Source of the DNA: an uncultured Clostridia bacterium
Lineage (GTDB): Bacteria; Bacillota; Clostridia; UBA1381
Assembly (NCBI GenBank): GCA_934454145.1
Contig: CAKSFT010000003.1
Location: 186,001 to 250,000 of the forward strand
Direction: 5' to 3'
Length of the DNA stretch: 64,000 nt
The translations under genes were made by a program, and so were the position numbers. How positions within the stretch are numbered: position 1 is the stretch's first letter; every line of letters begins with the position of its first letter. This document shows positions 40,850 through 49,480 of the stretch, piece by piece. The notes under the pieces are model-generated. The model saw only the letters and a list, made by a program, of their open reading frames with translations, made no database searches and was not told the origin of the DNA.

Positions 40850-40874
40850 ACAACATAATTCTCATTATGTCGTA
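40850..40874 (+). repeat. Inversion site L (25-bp perfect inverted repeat)
   Basis: Matches the reverse complement of 41196-41220 at all 25 positions. The core ACATAATTCTCATTATGT (40853-40870) is two 7-bp half-sites around an asymmetric TCTC, the format of tyrosine recombinase sites. Confidence 0.8.
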
Positions 40875-40909
40875 AACGAAAACCAAAATACTACATATTT
40901 CTATTAGAT

Positions 40910-40938
40910 ATGATAGCACATTTAATTGATTTTGTCAA
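40910..40938 (-). promoter_or_regulatory. Promoter inside the polysaccharide switch, facing left
   Basis: On the minus strand consensus TTGACA (40938-40933) is followed after 17 nt by TATCAT (40915-40910) with TGC before it, an extended -10. In this orientation it would transcribe antisense into the invertase gene. Confidence 0.75.
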
Positions 40939-41009
40939 TGGTTTCAGTGAATCTTGTTATATTTTGTAACTTTTGAACACAAATCCATGAAATTAAGGCA
41001 TAAAAACTT

Positions 41010-41041
41010 AGCCAATGACAAAATCAATTTTTTCATTGGCT
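41010..41041. repeat. Hairpin inside the invertible segment
   Basis: AGCCAATGA (41010-41018) pairs with TCATTGGCT (41033-41041). It could be a weak terminator in either orientation or a protein-binding site. Confidence 0.4.
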
Positions 41042-41126
41042 TATTTCTCGTGCCAATTTGCATAAAAACAAATTGATTATTATGCCGTATTTTGTGTTAT
41101 TCGTTATTGATGTATAAATTTTAGTT

Positions 41127-41147
41127 CAGCCGTAGGGCTGTTTTTTT
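41127..41147 (+). terminator. Rightward terminator inside the invertible segment
   Basis: CAGCC (41127-41131), loop GTAG, GGCTG (41136-41140), then seven T. In this orientation it stops read-through from the invertase gene toward the polysaccharide operon. Confidence 0.7.
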
Positions 41148-41158
41148 ATTTATGCGAC

Positions 41159-41176
41159 ACATAATGAGAATTATGT
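41159..41176 (-). repeat. Extra recombination-site core (R1)
   Basis: ACATAATGAGAATTATGT is identical over 18 bp to the core of the right repeat (41200-41217) and in the same orientation, 41 bp upstream. It is a third possible site, giving alternative inversions with L or a 41-bp deletion with R2. Confidence 0.65.
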
Positions 41177-41195
41177 GTTCCATGAAATTTATTGC

Positions 41196-41220
41196 TACGA
41201 CATAATGAGAATTATGTTGT
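41196..41220 (-). repeat. Inversion site R2 (25-bp perfect inverted repeat)
   Basis: Exact reverse complement of 40850-40874. Here the palindrome extends one step further through flanking CTAC/GTAG. Confidence 0.8.
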
Positions 41221-41277
41221 AGACAATTTTTTTGGAATCTATCCAATCAAGCGTTTGGAATAAGAGGTGATTTAAAA

Positions 41278-41844
41278 ATGTCTGCAAGTAGAGAAGCACG
41301 GAAACAGGATATGATGAACACAATTCTACAGATTTATGTCAGTCAAGGACTGGAAAACACAAGCATGAGAGACATAGCCGCTGCGTTAAAGATCAATATA
41401 TCAACAGTTTATGATTATTTTAAATCAAAAGAAGATATTGTAATCGAGAGTGCTAAGTTTTATATGCAGCAGTTAGAGGAAAAGTTTGAAGAGGAACACA
41501 GGCAAATTGCACCTGATTTAAAAACTGAAGTAAAACGGGTTTTCGATTTACTTACCGGAGAAAAACAAAATTTGCGTTTTATCTACCAAGTAATATCAAG
41601 CCCGATGTATGGCGAACGCGGCAGGCACGAGCTTGAAAGTATTTATACCGAGTATATGAAGTTTTCAGAAATTCTTGCCGTTGCTTACGGAATTGATCCC
41701 GAGCGCTTTGAAGCCGCATTTCTTCTGTTTGTCGCAACGGTGCATGATTTCTGTCTGTGGGATAACGAGGAATTTGTTAACAAAAAGCTAAAATGTATTT
41801 ACTATCTAATTGATAAGGAGCTTGAAAAGAATGATGTGCTTTAG
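41278..41844 (+). CDS. TetR/AcrR family regulator
   Basis: 188 residues from ATG 41278 with AAGAGGTGA upstream. The N-terminal HTH is typical (YVSQGLENTSMRDIAAALKI, then NISTVYDYFKSKEDIV) at about 17-55. The C-terminal ligand domain is helical with no recognised ligand class. It is the first gene after the invertible segment and lies 95 bp before the kinase gene, so it probably controls the polysaccharide operon and is itself switched by inversion. Confidence 0.85.
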   Translation: MSASREARKQDMMNTILQIYVSQGLENTSMRDIAAALKINISTVYDYFKSKEDIVIESAKFYMQQLEEKFEEEHRQIAPDLKTEVKRVFDLLTGEKQNLRFIYQVISSPMYGERGRHELESIYTEYMKFSEILAVAYGIDPERFEAAFLLFVATVHDFCLWDNEEFVNKKLKCIYYLIDKELEKNDVL

Positions 41845-41939
41845 TAAATAAGAATCATAAATTCATTGGCAATATGTCAATAAAAACACGAATGCAACAT
41901 TAGCATAGCAACCAATAACATAAGGAGATATTTTTTATT

Positions 41940-43418
41940 ATGGAACAAGAAAAAGAGTTTTCGGTTATAAATATTGCAGAAACTTTGTTGTTAATCAGAC
42001 ATTATATGTGGATCCTCATTGCAACTACTGTCGCTTTTGCTTTCGTTGCATTTATAGGAGTAAAGTTTCTTACAAATGATACATATACGGCTACAGGTGT
42101 TTTGTATGTAAGCAATATAAGTAACAAAAATACAAGCGGTGATATAGTTGGTTCCATACAGAAAAGTGATATTGATACCTCAAAAACCATCAGCACAACA
42201 TATATAGAACTTTTAAAAACACGAGATTTCTTAGAAACTGTTAGCGATAAATTGAACAACACAGTTTCTTGGTCTGAAATCAAACAAATGCTAAAAATTT
42301 CGTCAATAGGTGATACTGAGTTGCTGAGAATTTCAGTTACAGCCGGAAGTGCTGAGGATTCGTTCAGAATTGCACAAAGCATAATTTATCAAGCTCCGGA
42401 AAAATTATTGCAGATTTACGATGGCGGAAAAGTGGACATAGCAGATAATGTATATAAGCCTTCTGCACCCGATGATAAAAATCTAATGACAAAGATTATG
42501 TTTAGCGGTATTTTAGGTGCTGTTTTAGGACTGTTTATAATTTTTGCAATAAACTTTTTTGATCGGAAAATACATAACGGTTCAGATATATCAAAAAAAT
42601 ATAAAGCCTCTGTTCTTGGAGAAATATCAAATGGAAACATCGCAACTTCGACTAAAAGAGGCTCAAAGAACAATATTGGAGACGGCACAGAAAAAATTCT
42701 AAGCAAGGACACGTCATTTGATGTCGCTGAAACATATAAGTCAATAAGAACAAACATAATGTTTTCCACCACGAAAACAGAAAGTGGGAAAATAATTTTA
42801 ATAACAAGTTCTTGCCCCGGCGAGGGAAAAACGACCACAAGCATTAATATGGCTATTACATTTGCTCAAACCGGTGCAAAAGTAATATTGGTAGACTGTG
42901 ATTTGAGAAAATCAAGAGTGCATCGTTATTTGCAGCTTGATAGAAAGTCCGGTGTTTCTAATGTTGTGTGTGGATACACAAAACTTGATGATGCTATACA
43001 AACAGGTGTCAGGGAACACTTGGATGTCTTAACAGCCGGAGAAATACCTCCCAATCCGGCAGAACTATTGGGTACTACCGAATTCAAGAATTTACTTGAA
43101 CAATTAAAAGAGAGATATGATTATATATTTGTGGACACCCCGCCGCTAACAGTAGTTACAGATGCTTCAATAATTATGAATAATTGTAACGGAACCATTA
43201 TTGTAGCTCGCGAGAATATGACTACATTTGATATGTTAGATGTAAGCATGAGTGAAATAGCACGGTCAGGGACAAAGCTTTTAGGAGTTATTCTGTTAGA
43301 TAGTACCGAACGCCAGAAGAAATACGGGTATTACAAAACAAATAAATACGGGAATAAATATGGATACAAATATAAGTATGATTATACATATGGAGATGAT
43401 ACGTCAGATAAGAGGTGA
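41940..43418 (+). CDS. Wzz-BY-kinase fusion (polysaccharide co-polymerase/tyrosine kinase)
   Basis: 492 residues from ATG 41940 with AAGGAGATA upstream. A Wzz domain with two membrane spans (about 21-43 and 185-206) is fused to a BY-kinase: Walker A SCPGEGKTTT (about 285), Walker A' ILVDCDLRKSRVH, Walker B DYIFVDTPPL. The C-terminus is a tyrosine cluster (KKYGYYKTNKYGNKYGYK). In Bacillota these parts are usually two proteins (CpsC/CpsD), so this is the fused form. It sets chain length and controls export through cyclic phosphorylation. Confidence 0.9.
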   Translation: MEQEKEFSVINIAETLLLIRHYMWILIATTVAFAFVAFIGVKFLTNDTYTATGVLYVSNISNKNTSGDIVGSIQKSDIDTSKTISTTYIELLKTRDFLETVSDKLNNTVSWSEIKQMLKISSIGDTELLRISVTAGSAEDSFRIAQSIIYQAPEKLLQIYDGGKVDIADNVYKPSAPDDKNLMTKIMFSGILGAVLGLFIIFAINFFDRKIHNGSDISKKYKASVLGEISNGNIATSTKRGSKNNIGDGTEKILSKDTSFDVAETYKSIRTNIMFSTTKTESGKIILITSSCPGEGKTTTSINMAITFAQTGAKVILVDCDLRKSRVHRYLQLDRKSGVSNVVCGYTKLDDAIQTGVREHLDVLTAGEIPPNPAELLGTTEFKNLLEQLKERYDYIFVDTPPLTVVTDASIIMNNCNGTIIVARENMTTFDMLDVSMSEIARSGTKLLGVILLDSTERQKKYGYYKTNKYGNKYGYKYKYDYTYGDDTSDKR

Positions 43419-43426
43419 GCACATAG

Positions 43427-44134
43427 ATGATAGATTTACATTCTCATTTTTTGCCGGACATTGATGATGGGGCAAAAAATGCTGTTCAAAGTATTGCTAT
43501 GTTGAAAGAATCCTTTTCACAAGGAGTTCGGTTATGTATTGCAACACCTCATGCGACAATCCACTGTAATAATGATATTGAGGAGTTTTTACTCGCAAGA
43601 AAAAGAGCAATCGCACTGCTTAAATCAAATTTGACAAACAGAAATGATATTCCGAAGCTTTCGGTCGGTGCAGAGGTTTATTGGGACAATAATATTAACC
43701 AATATGAAAATATAGAGAGACTTTGTATTTATGGTACAAATGCCCTGCTTGTAGAATTCCCTCTTTCAAGACATATTTCAAAATATGCCGAAGAATGGTT
43801 TTATGAGTTAAACCGCAAAGGAATTATTCCTGTTATTGCACACATAGATCGGTATGTTTTTTGGGAAGAAATACTTGAAAAGCTTGAAGGATTGAAAGTG
43901 AATTATCAGATCAATGCCTCCAAATTCTTGTCAATATCAGGGAGAATACTGCTACGAAAAATACTGAAATATGATAAGAACTATATTATTTCCAGTGATA
44001 TGCACAACACTTCAACCAGAGCTTGCAATATGGCTGCGGCATATAAAAAAGCAAAAAGCAAATATCCACATATTGCGGAAGATTTTTTTTTAAATAATGC
44101 AAAAAATATTTTAAGGGGGGTGAATTTATTTTGA
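43427..44134 (+). CDS. CpsB/CapC-type tyrosine-protein phosphatase (PHP fold)
   Basis: 235 residues from ATG 43427, 8 bp after the kinase gene. The PHP metal motifs are DLHSHFLPDIDDG at the start, TPHATIH near residue 42, HIDRY at about 142 and SSDMHNTSTR near 190. It dephosphorylates the tyrosine tail of the BY-kinase and so closes the regulatory cycle. Its stop overlaps the next start. Confidence 0.88.
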   Translation: MIDLHSHFLPDIDDGAKNAVQSIAMLKESFSQGVRLCIATPHATIHCNNDIEEFLLARKRAIALLKSNLTNRNDIPKLSVGAEVYWDNNINQYENIERLCIYGTNALLVEFPLSRHISKYAEEWFYELNRKGIIPVIAHIDRYVFWEEILEKLEGLKVNYQINASKFLSISGRILLRKILKYDKNYIISSDMHNTSTRACNMAAAYKKAKSKYPHIAEDFFLNNAKNILRGVNLF

Positions 44135-44631
44135 GTAATAATTTACTAATCGTCGGTGCAGGTCAATATGGGCAAGTCACAAGAGAAGTTGCAATTTCGA
44201 TGAATAAGTTTAATAAGATTGACTTTTTGGATGATTCAAATGATATTGCAATAGGCAAAATTGGTGATTATTCTAAATTTCTGAATAACTACAAGTATGC
44301 AATTGTGGCAATCGGAAACTCTGAAGTACGCTCAAAAATTTTAGATAATTTAGTCGCTGCAGGATTTCAGATACCGATTTTAATACATAAAAATGCCTAT
44401 GTTTCAGAATCTGCAATAATTAAAAAAGGCTGCATAATTGAAGCAAACACAACTGTAAATACTGATTCGCAGTTAGGAACAGGAACTATCGTTTCGGCAG
44501 GAGCAATTATTAACCACAATTCCATTGTTAATGATTTTTGCCATATAGATATAGGAGCGATTATTCCTTCAAATTGCACAGTTCCGGGTAAAACCAAAGT
44601 AGAAGCCGGTATGGTATACAAAAAATCTTGA
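44131..44631 (+). CDS. Sugar O-/N-acetyltransferase, truncated NeuD/PglD type
   Basis: 166 residues from TTG 44131 with AAGGGGGGTG upstream. An N-terminal PglD-like Rossmann part (NNLLIVGAGQYGQVTREVAI) is followed by left-handed beta-helix hexapeptide repeats (IIKKGCIIEANTTVNTDSQL, then GTGTIVSAGAIINHNSIV with the catalytic-type His). It is shorter than the usual 200-220 residues because the last repeat coil is missing. It probably acetylates a nucleotide-linked amino sugar for the polysaccharide. Confidence 0.78.
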   Translation: MSNNLLIVGAGQYGQVTREVAISMNKFNKIDFLDDSNDIAIGKIGDYSKFLNNYKYAIVAIGNSEVRSKILDNLVAAGFQIPILIHKNAYVSESAIIKKGCIIEANTTVNTDSQLGTGTIVSAGAIINHNSIVNDFCHIDIGAIIPSNCTVPGKTKVEAGMVYKKS

Positions 44632-44659
44632 ATACAAACATAATTAAGGAGATAACATT

Positions 44660-45346
44660 ATGAATTATTTAATAGTAGTCGCTCATCCCGATGACGAGGT
44701 GCTTGGTGCGGGAGCCTCAATACATAAATTTGTAAACAACAATGATACTGTTGATGTTTGTATAATGTCTTCCGAAGCAAAGGCAAGAGCTTTTCGTCCA
44801 GAAGATGAAAAATTAGAATCAGATTTGAATGAATCATCTAATATTTTGGGAATACGAAATATTTATGAAGGCACATTCCCAAATATAGAAATGAATACCG
44901 AATCACATTTAAAATTGGTTCAGTTTATAGAAAAGGCGATTTTGGAGTCGAATGCCGATATTGTGATTACACACCATATGGCTGATACCAATAATGATCA
45001 TATGCATACATCAATGGCTTGCCAAGAGGCTGTTCACCTATTTCAACGCAGAACTGATGTAAAACCATTGAGTGAATTTTGGTATATGGAAGTGTTGTCT
45101 GCAACTGAATGGTCATTAAATTCATCTATGAATAGATTTATGCCCAATATGTTTGTAGAAGTAGGCGATGAAGGCATAAACGCTAAAATTAAAGCATTAT
45201 CAGCATATTCGGGTGTAATGAGACCATACCCACATCCGAGAAGTGAACAAGCAATAAGGGGATTGGCATCGTATAGAGGTGCGCAGGCAAATTGTAACTA
45301 CGCAGAAGCATTTGAATGTGTATTCAGAAGGGTTGATAATATATGA
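44660..45346 (+). CDS. PIG-L/LmbE family deacetylase
   Basis: 228 residues from ATG 44660 with AAGGAGATA upstream. Zinc motif AHPDDEVLGAGAS is at residues 8-20 and THHMADTNNDHMH at about 106-118. The family removes N-acetyl groups from GlcNAc-containing substrates. Paired here with an acetyltransferase, it may swap acyl groups on a sugar precursor. It overlaps the next gene by 4 bp. Confidence 0.85.
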   Translation: MNYLIVVAHPDDEVLGAGASIHKFVNNNDTVDVCIMSSEAKARAFRPEDEKLESDLNESSNILGIRNIYEGTFPNIEMNTESHLKLVQFIEKAILESNADIVITHHMADTNNDHMHTSMACQEAVHLFQRRTDVKPLSEFWYMEVLSATEWSLNSSMNRFMPNMFVEVGDEGINAKIKALSAYSGVMRPYPHPRSEQAIRGLASYRGAQANCNYAEAFECVFRRVDNI

Positions 45347-46044
45347 GTTTTACATACCGTTTATGTAAAAGAATTTTTGATATTGTTTGCTCGGTCTTGG
45401 GGCTTTTAGTTGCGAGTCCGATATTCATAGTTGCGGTTGTTGGTATTTTAATATCAGATCCGGGACCAATACTATATGTTGCAGATCGTGTAGGGTATAA
45501 AAACAGGCACTTTAAAATGTATAAGTTTAGGTCAATGCGTGTGGATAAAGAGGCAAACGAAAATAATTTTAAAGCTGACACTAACAGAATATTTTCGTTT
45601 GGTGCTTTTATGCGTGACACGAAAATCGACGAACTACCTCAGCTGATTAACCTGTTGAAAGGCGATATGTCGATTGTTGGTCCACGCCCTGCCTCAAGTG
45701 ATCAGGTGGGTGTTGTCAGAAAAGGTAAATATGCAGCATGCTCAAGTGTAAAACCTGGTCTTACAAGCCCTTCTGCTCTTTATGATTATATTTATGGCGA
45801 TACTGTAGAAGATGAAAAAGAGTATGAGGATAAAGTTTTACCTACTCGTCTTGAACTTGATTTGTATTATGTGAACAATGCAAACATGCTTCTTGATATA
45901 AAAACAATATTTGACACCGCATTATGTATTATTAAGCAAATATTGAAAATAAGTTTGGATAAAAAGAAAGAAAGCCTTATCAGTTTGGTAAATAGTCCAA
46001 GCAAAAAGCAAATACCCTCAGTTACATATATCGGAGAAAAGTAA
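45343..46044 (+). CDS. Initiating sugar-phosphate transferase (PglC-like)
   Basis: 233 residues from ATG 45343. One membrane-embedded helix (FDIVCSVLGLLVASPIFIVA) is followed by the catalytic domain with DPGPILYVADRVG, KMYKFRSMR, DELPQLINLLKGDMSIVGPRP. It lacks the extra N-terminal membrane domain of WbaP. It transfers the first sugar-1-phosphate, possibly an acetamido-fucose type, to undecaprenyl phosphate, starting each repeat unit. Confidence 0.88.
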   Translation: MSFTYRLCKRIFDIVCSVLGLLVASPIFIVAVVGILISDPGPILYVADRVGYKNRHFKMYKFRSMRVDKEANENNFKADTNRIFSFGAFMRDTKIDELPQLINLLKGDMSIVGPRPASSDQVGVVRKGKYAACSSVKPGLTSPSALYDYIYGDTVEDEKEYEDKVLPTRLELDLYYVNNANMLLDIKTIFDTALCIIKQILKISLDKKKESLISLVNSPSKKQIPSVTYIGEK

Positions 46045-46045
46045 A

Positions 46046-47248
46046 ATGAAGTTATTGATAATAAGTCAGTATTACTATCCGGAACAATTTTTAATTAATG
46101 AAATTGCTCCGGAGCTGGCAAAAGACGGGCACGAAGTTACAGTGCTTACTGGGTTGCCCAATTATCCGGTAGGCAAAATATATGACGGATATACTCATAA
46201 AGAGAAACGGGTTGAGACAATTAAAGGTGTAAAAGTAATTCGGTGTTTTGAAATAGGACGACATCATTCACCGGTAACACTGATTTTGAATTACATAAGT
46301 TATATGTTTTCTGCATCTATGCGTGTTTGCAGGATAAACGAAAAATTTGATGCAGTTTTTGTATATCAATTGTCGCCTGTTACAATGGCAATGCCTGCAA
46401 TTAAGCTAAAGAAAAAACAAAAAATACCGATTTTATTGTACTGCCTGGATTTATGGCCGGAATCGGCCAAGGCTCACATGAAAAATGAAAATGGTGTTTT
46501 ATACAAGGCTATACAGGCTATGTCAAAAAAAATATATGAGAGCTGCGACAAAATTGCTGTTACTTCTTTGCCTTTTGTCGATTATCTGCATAGAGAACAT
46601 TCGGTAGAAAAAGAACGTTGTATCTATCTGCCCCAACACGCAGATGATAAATATCTTAGCCTTGACCTTGACTCAGAGAATAATGGAATTGCTGACTTTA
46701 TGTATGCAGGTAATTTAGGTGCCGGTCAACGTGTTGATGTTATAATTCGTGCGGCAGCAATGCTTAGGGACAGAAAAGACTTTTTGATACATATTGTTGG
46801 ATATGGCTCACAATACGCAGAATTAACCGAGCTTGCACAAAAACTAAATATATCTGATAGAATTATTTTTTACGGTCAGCAACGTTCGGTTGATATGCCG
46901 AGTTTTTATAAGAAAGCTGATGTCCTGTTGCTGACTCTTAGGGGAAATAATTTCGTAGGCAATACAATGCCGGGAAAATTGCAAACGTACATGACTACCG
47001 GAAAACCAATTTTAGGTGCTATAAATGGAGCTTCTCAGCAAGTAATCCGGGAGTCAGGCGCCGGAAAGTGTGTTGATTCCGGTGATTATAAGGGATTGGC
47101 TGGTATTATGCTTGAATACATAGAACACCCCTCTGATTTTCAAACATGTGGAGCCGGTGCAAAGAAATATTTTGAAAAGAATTTTACAAAGAAGATTTTT
47201 ATGGAACGACTGGAATGTGAACTTCAGAACTTAATAAAACACTCTTAG
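46046..47248 (+). CDS. Glycosyltransferase family 4 (WbuB-like)
   Basis: 400 residues from ATG 46046, 1 bp after the preceding stop. A GT-B protein: N-terminal LIISQYYYPEQFLINEIAPE with LTGLPNYPVGKIYDGY, and C-terminal FMYAGNLGAGQRVDVIIRAA, then MPGKLQTYMTTGKPILGAI. The layout matches WbuB-type transferases that add the second sugar, often FucNAc, to the lipid-linked primer. This fits the CapEFG genes downstream. Confidence 0.85.
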   Translation: MKLLIISQYYYPEQFLINEIAPELAKDGHEVTVLTGLPNYPVGKIYDGYTHKEKRVETIKGVKVIRCFEIGRHHSPVTLILNYISYMFSASMRVCRINEKFDAVFVYQLSPVTMAMPAIKLKKKQKIPILLYCLDLWPESAKAHMKNENGVLYKAIQAMSKKIYESCDKIAVTSLPFVDYLHREHSVEKERCIYLPQHADDKYLSLDLDSENNGIADFMYAGNLGAGQRVDVIIRAAAMLRDRKDFLIHIVGYGSQYAELTELAQKLNISDRIIFYGQQRSVDMPSFYKKADVLLLTLRGNNFVGNTMPGKLQTYMTTGKPILGAINGASQQVIRESGAGKCVDSGDYKGLAGIMLEYIEHPSDFQTCGAGAKKYFEKNFTKKIFMERLECELQNLIKHS

Positions 47249-47260
47249 GAGATGTGAAGA

Positions 47261-48280
47261 ATGAACTTTAAAAAGGTCTTTAATGGACGTGCTTTATATG
47301 TTGAAACAAATAAAATATGGGTTGCAAAAGGTATGAAATTTTGGGCGATTGATTACTCCGGAAATCGTGTGTCCCGAAAGTACAGCATAGGAAACTTTAT
47401 TCAAAAGATACTTTCTTGCAATCGTATGTCGCGACAATTATTGCGCGAAGGAATTCATCACATTGTTGTTTTACCAAACAACAATATTATTGCAACCACA
47501 AAAAAGAAAACTTTTGTAGTTGATAGAAACGGGAAAATTATAAATATATTTGCAGGGTATCGTGGGAATAAACCCGGTACACAGGGTGTCTGTGTAACCC
47601 CGAATGGTTCTGTGTTTTTTGGTGAATATACATTAAATCCTCAGCGCAGCCACGGAAGTACTCTTTACAGAAGTATAGATGGCGGTTTGAGTTTTCAAGC
47701 AGTATATGAATTTGGCAAGAATGAAGTAAGACATATTCATTTTATAAAATACGATCCTTTTGAAAAATGTCTATGGATGGGAACCGGAGATCGTGATTTT
47801 GAATGCAAGCTTTTAAGAAGTGATGACAATGGTGATACATGGTATGTGGTTGGTGAAGGAAATCAAGATTGGAGGGCAATAGGCATTTGTTTTCAAAAAA
47901 ACTATATTATCTGGGGAACCGATGCTGGTAGCGTACCGGATCAAAACCACATTATCCGCTTGGATCGCCAAACGAAAAATATTGAAATTGTTGCAAATGC
48001 TGAGGGACCGTGCCATGGTTGCGGAAGCTTTAAAGATGGCAGAGTTTTCATCAGCACCGGTGTGGAAGGCGGAGAAAACGAAAAAGACCGTTTTGCCAGG
48101 TTGAAATATGTTGATAACACTGTAATTCAAAATATATTTATGCTAAAAAAAGACCTCCTCCCTCTCATTCTCCAATATGGAGTTATGCGGTTTCCTGCCG
48201 GGACTGAGAATACAAATAAGGTTATATTTACGGCTATGGGATTAATACATGGTGGAGAAACTGTATTTATACAAAAATAA
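47261..48280 (+). CDS. BNR/beta-propeller-like protein of the polysaccharide locus
   Basis: 339 residues from ATG 47261 with AGGAGATG upstream. No signal peptide. It has repeated four-strand blades, including BNR-type Asp boxes SIDGGLSF (about 143-150) and SDDNGDTWYVVG (about 187-198). A conserved IHFIKYDPFEKCLWMGTGDR segment lies between them. Proteins of this shape occur in some polysaccharide clusters without a proven reaction. It may be a sugar-binding or glycosidase-like factor. Confidence 0.55.
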   Translation: MNFKKVFNGRALYVETNKIWVAKGMKFWAIDYSGNRVSRKYSIGNFIQKILSCNRMSRQLLREGIHHIVVLPNNNIIATTKKKTFVVDRNGKIINIFAGYRGNKPGTQGVCVTPNGSVFFGEYTLNPQRSHGSTLYRSIDGGLSFQAVYEFGKNEVRHIHFIKYDPFEKCLWMGTGDRDFECKLLRSDDNGDTWYVVGEGNQDWRAIGICFQKNYIIWGTDAGSVPDQNHIIRLDRQTKNIEIVANAEGPCHGCGSFKDGRVFISTGVEGGENEKDRFARLKYVDNTVIQNIFMLKKDLLPLILQYGVMRFPAGTENTNKVIFTAMGLIHGGETVFIQK

Positions 48281-48300
48281 TGGAAAGGAAATAAACGTTC

Positions 48301-49479
48301 ATGGATACAACAAATACATCGCATTATTTTGGAAAACGGATATTGCTTATTGATGGCGGCTCCAGACAAGTGCTGCCTATGATTAAAGGTTTTCATAATT
48401 TAGGATGCACCGTTACTGTTTATTGTAACAGTAAATTAGATGTTGGCTATGTATATAAATATACAGATAATGCCATTCTTCGTAAATTTGATCCCTCTGA
48501 TAAAGAAGCCTCAAGCAATTCAATTATTAGTGAGATTAAGACTCGTAATTATGATGTTGTTATTCCGATGAACGATTTTGCTGCACTTATACTGGCAGAA
48601 AACAAAGAAGAATTAAGTCAATATGCGATTATATATGTTAATGATTGGGACATTTATCGTATGGCATATGACAAAATTAATACAATGAAAGTATGCATGG
48701 AAAATAATATCCCTTGCCCCAAAACCGCTATAATCCGTAACATAGACGAAATTGATTACGCCGAATGGAAGTTTCCTCTTGTTATAAAGCCCAGAAGCAG
48801 TTATGGAGCAAACGGATTTAATATCGTGAATACTCCTGCTGAGCTTTCAGCGCATTTTTCGCAGACAGAAAAGAAATTTGGCCCTTCCTTAGTGCAAGAA
48901 TACATAGAACAGGATAATAAACAATATCAGGTTGAGATGATTATGGATGACTACGGCAATTGCAAGACTATCGTTATAATGGATAAAGTCAGGTGGTATC
49001 CGATTAATGGCGGTTCAAGCACTATGAATGTAGCAATTCATGATAATGAAATTAAAAATAGTTGCATTGAGCTTTTAAGAAAAATCAAGTGGCATGGGTA
49101 TGCATCTCTTGATCTCATTAGGGACAGCAAAGATGGGAAAGCCAAAATTCTTGAAATAAATCCTCGTATAAACGGTACAGCTAAGTTATGTTTTGCCTTA
49201 GGTATCGACCTAAGCAAAATGATTCTTGACGATTGTTTTGGGAATGAAATAACAGAATTTCCTGATTATAATGACGGAATTTGTCTTAGGTACTTTCATA
49301 TGGATTTATTATGGTTTTTAAAATCAAAAAATCGTTTTAAGGCAAAACCGTCGTGGTTTTCATTTAAAAATACTGTAGATGAGATATTTGGTTTTGATGA
49401 CTTAAAACCTGCTATTGTATACTCAATTACAGCATTTAAGAAACTAATAAACGATAAAAATAAACGAGGGATAAATTAG
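48301..49479 (+). CDS. ATP-grasp enzyme of the polysaccharide locus
   Basis: 392 residues from ATG 48301 with GGAAAGGAAATAA upstream. A pre-ATP-grasp domain, then an ATP-grasp fold: nucleotide-binding lysine in FPLVIKPRSSYGANGF (about 160-175), LVQEYIEQ, and the metal-binding end KILEINPRINGTAK (about 283-296). Such enzymes form amide or ester bonds with carboxylates. In this place it may attach an amino acid to a sugar or make a precursor for it. The substrate is unknown. Confidence 0.75.
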   Translation: MDTTNTSHYFGKRILLIDGGSRQVLPMIKGFHNLGCTVTVYCNSKLDVGYVYKYTDNAILRKFDPSDKEASSNSIISEIKTRNYDVVIPMNDFAALILAENKEELSQYAIIYVNDWDIYRMAYDKINTMKVCMENNIPCPKTAIIRNIDEIDYAEWKFPLVIKPRSSYGANGFNIVNTPAELSAHFSQTEKKFGPSLVQEYIEQDNKQYQVEMIMDDYGNCKTIVIMDKVRWYPINGGSSTMNVAIHDNEIKNSCIELLRKIKWHGYASLDLIRDSKDGKAKILEINPRINGTAKLCFALGIDLSKMILDDCFGNEITEFPDYNDGICLRYFHMDLLWFLKSKNRFKAKPSWFSFKNTVDEIFGFDDLKPAIVYSITAFKKLINDKNKRGIN

Positions 49480-49480
49480 T

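Larger units (their letters stand above)
40850..41220. other. Invertible promoter segment upstream of the polysaccharide locus
   Basis: A 321-bp spacer lies between perfect 25-bp inverted repeats, next to a tyrosine recombinase and upstream of TetR and the polysaccharide operon. It contains a strong promoter, at present facing left, a hairpin at 41010-41041 and a rightward terminator at 41127-41147. In the present orientation the operon receives no strong promoter from this segment and is shielded by the terminator. After inversion the promoter would start near 41167, directed at the TetR gene, with the terminator moved behind it. Confidence 0.75.
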
